DNA of 64,000 nucleotides from Falsiroseomonas tokyonensis (GTDB taxonomy: Bacteria; Pseudomonadota; Alphaproteobacteria; Acetobacterales; Acetobacteraceae), in NCBI RefSeq assembly GCF_019024325.1, contig NZ_JAFNJS010000008.1:159566-223565 (forward strand), in the 5' to 3' direction. This document shows positions 49,872-57,558 of this stretch, in pieces; position 1 is the first letter of the stretch; each line of letters begins with the position of its first letter. The position numbers and the translations under genes were made by a program. The notes under the pieces were generated by a model. The model did no database searches. It was not told the origin of the DNA and worked only from the letters and a program-made list of their open reading frames with translations.

Positions 49872-51451
49872 CCCTCTCCCTCCGCCCGTATCAGCGCGCT
49901 GCAATCGAGGCGCTCTACGACTATTTTTCTGCCAGCAGCGGCAACCCGCTGGTCGTGATGCCGACCGGCACCGGCAAGAGCCTCTGCATCGCCGGCTTCA
50001 CGCGCGAGGCGATCGCCGCCTATGGCGACACTCGCGTGCTGATCCTCACTCACGTGAAGGAGCTGATCCAGCAGAACTTCATGGCCATGCTGCGTGCCTG
50101 GCCGGAGGCGCCGGCCGGCATCTACTCGGCCGGGCTGTCTCGCCGCGACATCCATGCGCAGATCCTGTTCGCCGGCATCCAGTCCATCCACCGCCATGCG
50201 CGGCAGGTGCAGCGCTGCGACCTGGTGCTGATCGACGAGGCGCACCTGCTCGGCCGCGGCGACAGCGGCATGTACCGCACCTTCCTGACGCAACTGAACG
50301 AGATCAACGCCGGGCTGCTGAAGGTGGTCGGCTTCACGGCCACGCCCTATCGCCTGGACAGCGGCATGCTGCACGAGGGCAAGGACCGGCTCTTCACCGA
50401 CATCGCCTTCCAGGTGCCGGTGCTGGAGATGATCCAGCAGGGCTATCTCTGCCCCGTTGTCCCGAAGCAGACCTCGACGCAGCTTGACGTCGGTGGTGTA
50501 GGCACCCGCGGTGGCGAATTCATCGCCAAGGACCTCGAGGCGGCGGTCGACCGCGACGAGGTTACCCGCGCCGCGGTGGCCGAGATCGTGCAGCACGGCG
50601 AGGGTCGCGGCTCGTGGCTAGTGTTCTGCTCCGGCGTCGCTCATGCGCGCCATGTCCGTGACGCCATCCGGGAGCACGGCATCTCCGCTGAGACGGTCAC
50701 CGGCGACACGCCGGGGCCGGAGCGCGACGGCATCCTGGCGGCCTTCAAGGCGGGGCGGCTGCGGTGCGTCACCAACGCCAATGTCCTGACCACCGGCTTC
50801 GACGCGCCGGGCACCGACCTCATTGCACTCCTGCGCCCCACCAAGAGCGTCGGTCTCTATGTGCAGATGGTCGGCCGCGGCACGCGCCTCGCCGAGGGCA
50901 AGGATGACTGCTTGGTCTTGGACTTCGCCGGCAACACGGCGCGACACGGCCCGATCGACACCGTGGATGGTCGAAAGAAGGAACCCGCCGGCGATGGCGA
51001 GGCGCCGATCAAGGTCTGCCCCGAATGCCAGACCATCAACCACGCCAGCGCGCGGCACTGCATCGAGTGCGATCATGAGTTCCCGCCACCGGTCGTGAAG
51101 GTGGCGCCGCAGGCGGCCTCGAACGCGCTGCTGTCGACGCAGATCCAGGCAGCCTGGTGCGACGTCACCGGCATCACCTATGCCCGGCACGACAAGCCCG
51201 GGAAGCCCGCCTCGCTGCGCGTCACCTATGAATGCGGCCTCGCGCGGCACAGCGAGTGGGTCTGCTTCGAGCACACCGGCTTTCCGCGCGGCAAGGCGGC
51301 GGGCTGGTGGCGGCGGCGTGCTGGCAATCTTCCGCCCCCGGCAACGGTGGATGAGGCGCTCGAACAGCTCGACCACCTGCGTCGCCCGATCGCGATCCAG
51401 GTGCGGCCCGCGGGCCAATACACCGAGATCGCCGCCGCGAGGTTCGTGTGA
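49868..51451 (+). CDS. SF2 (DEAD/DEAH-type) helicase with zinc-finger tail
   Basis: 527 aa from ATG 49868. Motifs: MPTGTGKS (Walker A), LIDEAHLLG (DEAH), GFTATPYRLDSG, TTGFDAPG and QMVGRGTRLAEGKDD. A CPECQTINHASARHCIECDHEF zinc finger (by its Cys spacing) follows, then a 150-residue C-terminal domain (WCDVTGITYARHDKPGKPAS) not present in the prophage 1 helicase. Related to that protein in its core. Confidence 0.9.
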   Translation: MTLSLRPYQRAAIEALYDYFSASSGNPLVVMPTGTGKSLCIAGFTREAIAAYGDTRVLILTHVKELIQQNFMAMLRAWPEAPAGIYSAGLSRRDIHAQILFAGIQSIHRHARQVQRCDLVLIDEAHLLGRGDSGMYRTFLTQLNEINAGLLKVVGFTATPYRLDSGMLHEGKDRLFTDIAFQVPVLEMIQQGYLCPVVPKQTSTQLDVGGVGTRGGEFIAKDLEAAVDRDEVTRAAVAEIVQHGEGRGSWLVFCSGVAHARHVRDAIREHGISAETVTGDTPGPERDGILAAFKAGRLRCVTNANVLTTGFDAPGTDLIALLRPTKSVGLYVQMVGRGTRLAEGKDDCLVLDFAGNTARHGPIDTVDGRKKEPAGDGEAPIKVCPECQTINHASARHCIECDHEFPPPVVKVAPQAASNALLSTQIQAAWCDVTGITYARHDKPGKPASLRVTYECGLARHSEWVCFEHTGFPRGKAAGWWRRRAGNLPPPATVDEALEQLDHLRRPIAIQVRPAGQYTEIAAARFV

Positions 51452-51801
51452 GATGCGCAGCATGTCGCCTCCGCACCGCCCGCGGCTTCGGCTGGTTCGA
51501 TCCGCGCGTGCGGATCAGCGAGCCGCTGCCGGCCTGTTCCATGCGCTGCATGAACGCACTCTGCCGGAGGTGGGGCGTGGTTGATCCCGACGAGCACGAG
51601 ATTGCCGCGATCGCGGCGGCCAGCCCCATGGCGGGCGAGTACCTGGAGAGCATCGGCAAGACCGATCTCGCGGTGCTGACCGAGGCGGAATGGGTGACGC
51701 TGCTGGAGGTGATCATCACCGCCTACCAGGACGAGCTCGCGCGCCGGCTAGATCACGGTCGCCATCCGGCGCCGCCGCTCGCTGCGGGTGGCCGCCCATG
51801 A
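51448..51801 (+). CDS. DUF6511-like zinc-finger protein
   Basis: 117 aa from GTG 51448 (GTGA overlap). CAACRLRTARGFGW and CSMRCMNAL form an N-terminal zinc finger, and the C-terminal half is helical (TEAEWVTLLEVIITAYQDEL). Resembles DUF6511 proteins of alphaproteobacterial phages as I recall them; function unknown. Confidence 0.65.
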   Translation: MRCAACRLRTARGFGWFDPRVRISEPLPACSMRCMNALCRRWGVVDPDEHEIAAIAAASPMAGEYLESIGKTDLAVLTEAEWVTLLEVIITAYQDELARRLDHGRHPAPPLAAGGRP

Positions 51802-52421
51802 GTGGCGTCACCTCGGCCCGGGAGGTCGCGCGCCGGCTCGGCGTCTCGCACACCGCGATCCAGAACGCCGAACGTGCTGGGCGAATCGCGCGGGAAGAGG
51901 ACGGCAGCTGGGACGTGGAGAGCGTCCAGCGAGGTCTATCAGGAAAGCCTGCGCGCGAGCGCCGCGCCAAATCTGATGTCGCGCCAGATCAGACCGGCGC
52001 TGCCGATGATGCCCCCCGCCCTGTCGGTGGAAGCGGCATCGCCTCGACGCGCGAGCTTGCTCGACGCCTCGGCTGTTCCCACACATCCCTGCAGAAGGCA
52101 GAGCGATCCGGCCGCATCGCGCGCGAACCGAATGGCCGCTGGGATGTGGAAAAGGCACGCGCGGGCCTCAAGACGCGGGCAAATCCAACGCAGCGCGCCC
52201 CACACGGCTCGCGGGGGCCATGGGCCAAGCCTGCGCAGTACTTCGCCAAGCTCGACACCGACATCATCGGCCCGGTTCGCAACATCCATACGGAGCTTGA
52301 AGCTGCACGCCGCGCGCTCCAGCGCGCAGCCGAGCAGATTGCCGCCCTCTATCCCGAGATCCTGCGCCTGGAGCGCGCCTGCGACGCAGCGATTGCCGCA
52401 CAGGAGCGCGGCAGCGAATGA
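51798..52421 (+). CDS. Tandem-HTH protein related to the terminase small subunit
   Basis: 207 aa from ATG 51798. Two copies of one HTH unit: residues 5-47 (TSAREVARRLGVSHTAIQNA) and 82-124 (ASTRELARRLGCSHTSLQKA), each ending in an Ile-Ala-Arg-Glu strand and a Trp-Asp-Val. The same unit opens the terminase small subunit at 61664. The C-terminal 70 residues form a coiled coil. It may bind the packaging site or an operator; in this position, before the primase, a replication or regulatory role is more likely. Confidence 0.7.
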   Translation: MSGVTSAREVARRLGVSHTAIQNAERAGRIAREEDGSWDVESVQRGLSGKPARERRAKSDVAPDQTGAADDAPRPVGGSGIASTRELARRLGCSHTSLQKAERSGRIAREPNGRWDVEKARAGLKTRANPTQRAPHGSRGPWAKPAQYFAKLDTDIIGPVRNIHTELEAARRALQRAAEQIAALYPEILRLERACDAAIAAQERGSE

Positions 52422-54826
52422 CGGATGCTCCCTCGTTCATGGCCGACTACGGCGAGCGCCTGGTCGACCATGGCTACTCGGTCATCCCCATCATGCCGGG
52501 CACGAAGGTGCCGGGGCGGTTCACGGGCGGGGAATGGTCGCCGTATCCCGATTGGACCCGGCATTGCGACCGCCCGACGAAATCCTTCGAGGTGGACATC
52601 TGGCGCCGCTGGCCGGGCTGCGGCGTGGGCATCGCCACCAGTGCCGTGGTGGGCCTCGACATCGACATCCTGGATGGCGCGCTGGCCATCCAGATCGCGG
52701 AACTCGCCACCTCCATGCTGGGCGACACGCCCTGCCTGCGCATCGGCCGCGCCCCAAAGCGGCTGCTGGTCTATCGCGCCGCCACGCCCTTCGCCGGCCG
52801 GAAGCGCCTGCCGCTCGAGGTCCTGGCGCGCGGCCAGCAATTCGTCGCGCATGCTGTGCACCCCGATACCGGGCAGCCATACGTTTGGCCCGAGGACACG
52901 CTGCTCGACACGCCGCTCGCACAATTGCCGGTGCTGGACGAAGCGGCGGCCATGGCTTGGCTCGATCGCGCCCACGCGCTGATTCCACCTGAGCTGCGTC
53001 CACGCTCTCTCCATCTTCCGTCCGACAGTGATGCGTGGCGCGGCCCGTCCGATCCGCGCGGCACCCTGGAGGCGGTGAAGGCGGCGCTCGCCTATCTCCC
53101 AAACGAGGATCTGGACGGCGCCTCCTGGATTACCATGGGCAACGCCATCAAGGCGGCGCTCGGCGAGCAGGGACGCGAGGTCTGGCTCGACTGGTCGAAG
53201 TCGAGCGGCAAATCGGGCAAATCGGGCAAATCGGACACCGCGGAGCGGCGCTGGGCCAAGCTGCGGCCGCACAGCATCGGCGCCGGCAGCATCTACGGCT
53301 GGGCCATCGATCGCGGCTGGGTGCCGCCGCCCGAGATCACCCTGAACGCCGCGGCCGCGGAGCGCGCCGTGCAGCCGCATCCCGCCGCAGCGATGCTGGC
53401 CAGGGCAGATGCGACGCCGCCGGCCACAGCCGCGGACATCCATCCTGCCGCGGCGCTGCTGGCGAAACTCGACGCCAGCCGGGCGAAGCAGCAGGCGGCG
53501 CCACTCCCCGTACCGGACACCATCCTGCAGCCCGGCGGCGTGTTGCAGATGTTGGTGGATGAATGCGTTGGATCCGCGCTGCGGCCGCAGCCCTTCCTCG
53601 CCCTCGGCGCCGCCATCTGCGCCATCGGCGCGCTGGCCGGGCGCCAGTACCGTACCCGCACCGATCTCCGGACCAACATCTACATCGCCGCCGTGGCGGA
53701 AAGCGGCGGCGGCAAGGATCACGCGCCGGAGGTGATCCGGCGCTGCTTCGACCTGGCGAAGCTGGACCGCTACCTCGGCGGCGAGAACCTGGCCTCCGGC
53801 CGCGGCATGCTGTCCGCATTGGAGCAGCATCCTGCCCGACTGTTCCAGATCGACGAATTCGGCCTGTTCCTCGCCACCGTCACGGGCGGCAGGGCGCCGG
53901 CGCACAAAGCCGAAATCTGGTCCGAGCTGATGAAGCTCTACAGCCGGGCGAAGGGCATCTACCGCGGCACCGAATACGCCAACAAGAAGGACGCGCCGCG
54001 CGTCGACATCCACCAGCCCTGCGTCTGCTTCTTCGGGACCACCACGCCCTCGACGTTCTGGAAAGCGCTGGAGGGCGGCGCGATGATGGACGGATCCCTC
54101 GCGCGCTTCCTGGTCTTCGTCACCGACACCGATCGGCCGGAGCGAAACCGCAAGGCGGGCATCATCGCCCCGCCGCCCGCGTTGCTCGATGCCCTGAAGG
54201 CGATCACCCGCGGGGCAGGCGACGCCCCTCCGCCAGGAAACCTGCCGGATGTGCATGTCGTGCCGATGTCGGCCACCGAGGAGGCGACGCCCCACACCGT
54301 CCCCATGACGCCAGCGGCAGAGGCGATGCACGACCGCAAGCTGGCCGAGGAAGACGTCTGGGCAAAGAAGGTGGCCGGCACGCCGCAGGCCGCCATCGTC
54401 AACCGCCTGGGCGAGAACGCCAGCAAGTTGGCGCTGATCTGCGCGATCAGCCGCGATCCGGCGCATCCGCAGGTCACCGAGGCAGATGTGGCCTGGGGCT
54501 GGGCGCTGGCCGAGCACTGCACCAGGACGGTGCTCCGCGACGCGCAGCGCTTCCTGGCAGATAGCGAGTTCGAGAAGCGCCTGAACAAGGCCATCAACAT
54601 CATCGGTAAGCATGGCCCGTGCAGTCGCCGCGACATGTTCCACAAGGGGCTGAAGCTGACCGCGCGGGAGTTCGGCGAGGTAATCGAAGCGCTGGTGACA
54701 AACGGCGCGGTCATCGAAACCGCTGCGCCCGCGTCCGGCGGTCCCGGCCGCCCGGCTGGCTCCCGCTACCTCCTCGTGCCGCCGCCAGGCGATACGCCAG
54801 CCGAGGAGGCCGCGGGCGATGAATAA
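52418..54826 (+). CDS. Primase-polymerase and DUF3987-like ATPase fusion
   Basis: 802 aa from ATG 52418. Residues 10-180 form a bifunctional primase/polymerase domain (GYSVIPIMPGTKVPG, GVGIATSAVVGLDIDILD with the metal-binding Asp pair). A PriCT-like middle follows (LPNEDLDGASWITMGNAIKAA by pattern). The second half is an ATPase with a P-loop ending AESGGGKDH (Lys433, with Asp where Ser/Thr is usual) and FQIDEFGLFLA as Walker B. Likely primes and unwinds phage DNA. Three perfect 9-base repeats (53207-53233) encode a Gly-Lys-Ser run. Confidence 0.88.
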   Translation: MTDAPSFMADYGERLVDHGYSVIPIMPGTKVPGRFTGGEWSPYPDWTRHCDRPTKSFEVDIWRRWPGCGVGIATSAVVGLDIDILDGALAIQIAELATSMLGDTPCLRIGRAPKRLLVYRAATPFAGRKRLPLEVLARGQQFVAHAVHPDTGQPYVWPEDTLLDTPLAQLPVLDEAAAMAWLDRAHALIPPELRPRSLHLPSDSDAWRGPSDPRGTLEAVKAALAYLPNEDLDGASWITMGNAIKAALGEQGREVWLDWSKSSGKSGKSGKSDTAERRWAKLRPHSIGAGSIYGWAIDRGWVPPPEITLNAAAAERAVQPHPAAAMLARADATPPATAADIHPAAALLAKLDASRAKQQAAPLPVPDTILQPGGVLQMLVDECVGSALRPQPFLALGAAICAIGALAGRQYRTRTDLRTNIYIAAVAESGGGKDHAPEVIRRCFDLAKLDRYLGGENLASGRGMLSALEQHPARLFQIDEFGLFLATVTGGRAPAHKAEIWSELMKLYSRAKGIYRGTEYANKKDAPRVDIHQPCVCFFGTTTPSTFWKALEGGAMMDGSLARFLVFVTDTDRPERNRKAGIIAPPPALLDALKAITRGAGDAPPPGNLPDVHVVPMSATEEATPHTVPMTPAAEAMHDRKLAEEDVWAKKVAGTPQAAIVNRLGENASKLALICAISRDPAHPQVTEADVAWGWALAEHCTRTVLRDAQRFLADSEFEKRLNKAINIIGKHGPCSRRDMFHKGLKLTAREFGEVIEALVTNGAVIETAAPASGGPGRPAGSRYLLVPPPGDTPAEEAAGDE

Positions 54827-55031
54827 CAAAATCCCGGCCACCCCCGCTAAGCCACTGAAATTAGGCTTTTGTGGATTTTGTTATTTCGTGCGCGGGCACG
54901 AAGGGGAGACCTCGCCCCACATGCGCGTGGGAGCAGGACAACACATCGCAGTACATAATAACAAAAATAACAAAAATATATATATCAATAGGATAGCCGG
55001 GAGTTCTGTGACCATCGGGGGGATTGTGTAG
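54819..55031 (+). CDS. Open frame across the AT-rich repeats (doubtful gene)
   Basis: 70 codons starting in the end of the primase gene. The translation (GFCGFCYF and an Asn/Lys run) reflects the repeats and AT-rich DNA instead of a folded protein. It mirrors the doubtful frame over the prophage 1 array. Kept only because the following ATG at 55032 abuts its stop. Confidence 0.25.
   Translation: MNNKIPATPAKPLKLGFCGFCYFVRGHEGETSPHMRVGAGQHIAVHNNKNNKNIYINRIAGSSVTIGGIV
54822..54990. repeat. AT-rich repeat islet, candidate origin of prophage 2
   Basis: AATAACAAAATCC (54822-54834) and its exact inverse GGATTTTGTTATT (54873-54885) form a 13-bp inverted repeat with a nested AAGCC/GGCTT pair. Two further direct copies of AATAACAAA follow at 54957 and 54966, running into ATATATATAT. 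The stretch is strikingly AT-rich for this genome and lies directly after the primase-polymerase gene. An RNA or regulatory role is possible. Confidence 0.6.
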
Positions 55032-55262
55032 ATGGCACTCCCTGGCTCGCCCCGCCTGCCGCGCTGCTGCCTCGACCGCGGCACCTGCAGCGCCACCACC
55101 ACGCCCGAGATGGAGATGCTGCGCCGCCGCGTGTGGCAGCAGCAGGGCGTCGTCTCGCTGCACCTCGAGGACATCACCGATCCCTGGCTGCGCCAGGCAA
55201 TCCAGAACGAAGCCGTGCGCCGCTGGGGCCCACGGCAGCAGGAGAAGAATCATGGCCGGTAA
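55032..55262 (+). CDS. Small hypothetical phage protein
   Basis: 76 aa. EMEMLRRRVWQQQGVVSLHLEDITDPWLRQ (by pattern) is a helical block seen in several phage hypotheticals of this group. Ends 11 bases inside the next gene. No function recognised. Confidence 0.6.
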   Translation: MALPGSPRLPRCCLDRGTCSATTTPEMEMLRRRVWQQQGVVSLHLEDITDPWLRQAIQNEAVRRWGPRQQEKNHGR

Positions 55263-55800
55263 GCGGAAGGCGAAGACCTCGAAGCAGAAGGAATCGATTG
55301 GCCCCTCGAAGTGGCGGCTCCAGCATGGCGGCTTCACTGAGGCCGTTCGCTCCGCGGATCCGGAGACGGGCGTGCCGGTCGCCCATCGTCGTGCCGTGGA
55401 CACGCTGGGCGCCATGCAAGCCAACGGGACCATCACCGCCGAAATGTTCGAGGCGGGCGGGATCTTCCGGCGTCAGTTCCGGTCCGCGATGCTGGACGGT
55501 CTGCGCGCCATGCCGCTGATTCGGATCGTGGGTGGCGGAGGCGACTGCATCACGGAACAGCAGATCGCGGCCAGGGACAGGGTGGCATCCGCCATGGAGG
55601 TGCTCGGCGGCTCGGATAGCGCCGCCGGGAGCTGCGTCTGGCACGTCGTAGGCCTGGAGTGCTCGGTCCGCGAATGGGCGATGCGGCAGGGCTGGGGTGG
55701 CCGGACGGTGCCGGCGACGCAGGCGCAGGGGATGCTGGTCGCGGCCCTCAGCGTGCTGGCGGCGCACTACGGCTTGGTGTCGCGGGGGCGCGCCGCGTGA
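55252..55800 (+). CDS. DUF6456-like phage protein
   Basis: 182 aa from ATG 55252. A basic N-terminus, then helical segments with VDTLGAMQANGTITAEMFEAG, and a C-terminal HTH-like part (CSVREWAMRQGWGGRTVP and the helix after it) that resembles DUF6456. Such proteins often close the early region of alphaproteobacterial phages. Function unknown; a DNA-binding role is plausible. Confidence 0.6.
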   Translation: MAGKRKAKTSKQKESIGPSKWRLQHGGFTEAVRSADPETGVPVAHRRAVDTLGAMQANGTITAEMFEAGGIFRRQFRSAMLDGLRAMPLIRIVGGGGDCITEQQIAARDRVASAMEVLGGSDSAAGSCVWHVVGLECSVREWAMRQGWGGRTVPATQAQGMLVAALSVLAAHYGLVSRGRAA

Positions 55801-55815
55801 CCCAACGTGGACGAC

Positions 55816-56307
55816 CTACATCTCGCCCTCAGCGGCCTTCAGCTTGGCCGTCACGTCCTGCACCCCGTCGAGGCGCCACACCGTGTCTCGGAGCATGAAG
55901 CGGGAGCTGTTCGTGTGTTCGGTGAACCTCGCCTCCTTCGTAACGACATCAACGGGGATGAGCGCGCCCCGCGTCACGCGAAACTGCTCGTCGAGCAGGA
56001 CAGCTGCGAGAACGTCGAACGGGCGTGAGGTTAGCCGCCGAATCGCTGACAACTGCCGAGAGCCGTTGTGAGCTGTGAGGCGGCGGCATTTGATCTGGTA
56101 CCGCGTGCCTTCTGCATCCGTCGCGTCGAAGCCGGCGGAGGAGTTGTTCACGAGATTCCAACCAAAGGCGCGGCTGAAGAGGAGCTCGGCGTAGTCGCCG
56201 GCTGGCCCATTTGAGCTCCGGACGACACCGCGCGCCCGGAGTTCGTCCAGAACGCTTGCGTGCAGTAGCAGGAGCTCGGCGACGCCGTGCAATTTCAGGT
56301 CGACCAT
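55816..56307 (-). CDS. Cargo gene: restriction endonuclease-like protein (DUF6998-like)
   Basis: 163 aa from ATG 56307, on the strand opposite the phage operon. GDYAELLFSRAFGW, GFDATDAEGTRYQIKCRRLT and a following beta strand recall a minimal PD-(D/E)XK fold (Asp, Gln/Glu-x-Lys) as in DUF6998 proteins, a name given from memory. As a separate, opposed transcription unit it fits a lysogenic cargo (moron) gene, perhaps antiphage. Confidence 0.6.
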   Translation of the reverse strand: MVDLKLHGVAELLLLHASVLDELRARGVVRSSNGPAGDYAELLFSRAFGWNLVNNSSAGFDATDAEGTRYQIKCRRLTAHNGSRQLSAIRRLTSRPFDVLAAVLLDEQFRVTRGALIPVDVVTKEARFTEHTNSSRFMLRDTVWRLDGVQDVTAKLKAAEGEM

Positions 56308-56322
56308 GCCGGTACGGTGTCC

Positions 56323-57225
56323 CTACAGCGACGCCTTGCCAGCCAGCGACCAAGCCTGCAAGGCGGCTTGCTCTGACGTCGGCTCTTCCTTCGTTGGGAA
56401 GGGGGCATGTTCGCCCAGCAGCACGACTACGATGAGATAGGTCAGTAGCCGCCGGTCGTATTCGTCATCGGTCTCGCCGTACTGGTCGGGATCTCGGTTC
56501 ACCCGCACCTGCCCGAGATAGAGCTGGTCGTCGCGCCAGATCGCTTCGACGTCGTAGATAAGCATGCCGGTCCAGCTGCGCCGGAACAGGAGCCGGCCGC
56601 TCTCCGTGTAGATGAACCACTTCTCCTCCATCACCGTCGGGACAAAGCCCCGTGCAATCATCCAGGAGTCGAAGGGACCGTATGTCTGGTCAAGGCTGAA
56701 GAGGCTGGACCGCGCAGGCATCGGTGGATGATCCCGCCCGAAGCTTTCCGCGTTTGCACCGCGAAGGATCTGAGCCGGCGTCCGGCCGAAGGTAGCGTCA
56801 AGGTGCTCCGCAGCGGTCGGGCCAGGAGGCGGCGGCTGGCCCACGAAAATGAAGGTCGGGCCAGAGGGTGGGCGTCGCCGAAGCAGGAGTGGGCAGTAGG
56901 TCTCCAGCCAGCCGTAATCGGGCGCAGCCAGGATGGCTGTGCGGATTGCACCGTCGTCGTCCTTCAGCGTGCCGACGAGGTGTCGGTCTCCCCGGAACAG
57001 GACCCGCAGCATCACCTCGCGTTCGCGCGCAGTAACCCGGTGGATGGCCTGAATGAAGCTCAGGCGTAGCATCCCCTTGCCCGTTTTCTGTGGTTCTACA
57101 CGCGTCACAAAGACGGGGCTGGCGCCCCAACCCGGCAACAAAACCGGCGCTTCAAGCCAACACCACCAGCCTGGATCCAGAACAACACCGTCGCCCACGC
57201 GATCGCTCCTGCCTTCTTCGGACAA
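56323..57225 (-). CDS. Cargo gene: unrecognised protein
   Basis: 300 aa from TTG 57225 (GTG 57198 also possible). Two halves: a beta-rich N-terminal part and a C-terminal part with RGFVPTVMEEKWFIYTESG and RRSWTGMLIYDVEAIWR, a motif pair I associate with uncharacterised bacterial proteins. Encoded 15 bases upstream of the endonuclease-like gene, in the same direction, so the two probably form one cargo operon. Confidence 0.6.
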   Translation of the reverse strand: MSEEGRSDRVGDGVVLDPGWWCWLEAPVLLPGWGASPVFVTRVEPQKTGKGMLRLSFIQAIHRVTAREREVMLRVLFRGDRHLVGTLKDDDGAIRTAILAAPDYGWLETYCPLLLRRRPPSGPTFIFVGQPPPPGPTAAEHLDATFGRTPAQILRGANAESFGRDHPPMPARSSLFSLDQTYGPFDSWMIARGFVPTVMEEKWFIYTESGRLLFRRSWTGMLIYDVEAIWRDDQLYLGQVRVNRDPDQYGETDDEYDRRLLTYLIVVVLLGEHAPFPTKEEPTSEQAALQAWSLAGKASL

Positions 57226-57466
57226 TGGTGCCGCGGAAACGAAGAGAAAGGAACAAGAGCGAAAGAATGTCGCGTTGATGCCCGAAACTCATATCGGGTA
57301 ATCTCTCGACAGTCGTTGAATTGCGGCTGCGGCTGGTGGCTCCCGAGCCACTCGTCCGCTGATCAGCCATAGTCGCTTTCGAGCCGCAGGGTCCTTCCTG
57401 GCCCCGCTGTATGCGGGGGGCGGAAGCGCGCAACATCGCTAGCGCCAGGCCGAAAATATGGGTTGC
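57226..57466. other. Non-coding stretch upstream of the cargo genes and the ParB-methyltransferases
   Basis: No gene is supported. It should contain the promoter of the minus-strand cargo operon (A/G-rich part 57230-57270) and that of the methyltransferase operon. No terminator is obvious. Confidence 0.5.
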
Positions 57467-57549
57467 GGTTTGCAGCCTTCGCCTGTGGCTTCAAATCGTT
57501 AGCTGCAAACTGACGCCGCGCCGCGGCCCTGCAAACCACCTGCAAACCG
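57467..57549. repeat. Cluster of CTGCAAACC repeats before the ParB-methyltransferase genes
   Basis: One inverted copy GGTTTGCAG (57467-57475) and three direct copies, CTGCAAAC (57504-57511), CTGCAAACC (57530-57538) and CTGCAAACC (57541-57549), within 83 bases. The last ends ten bases before ATG 57559. Likely binding sites for a regulator, possibly the ParB-like protein encoded downstream. Confidence 0.55.
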
Positions 57550-57558
57550 GATGGTCCC

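Noticed and set aside
45028..52421. Candidates for a CI-type repressor in prophage 2 (the HTH proteins at 45028 and 51798)
   Set aside because: One is an Xis/MerR-like small protein and the other a tandem terminase-type HTH; neither has an oligomerisation or S24 domain, and neither flanks a divergent operator region.
53699..53725. The P-loop ending GKD in the primase-polymerase ATPase as a sign of inactivity
   Set aside because: Related phage ATPases, as I recall them, often have GKDH at this place, and the Walker B is intact, so loss of function is not indicated.
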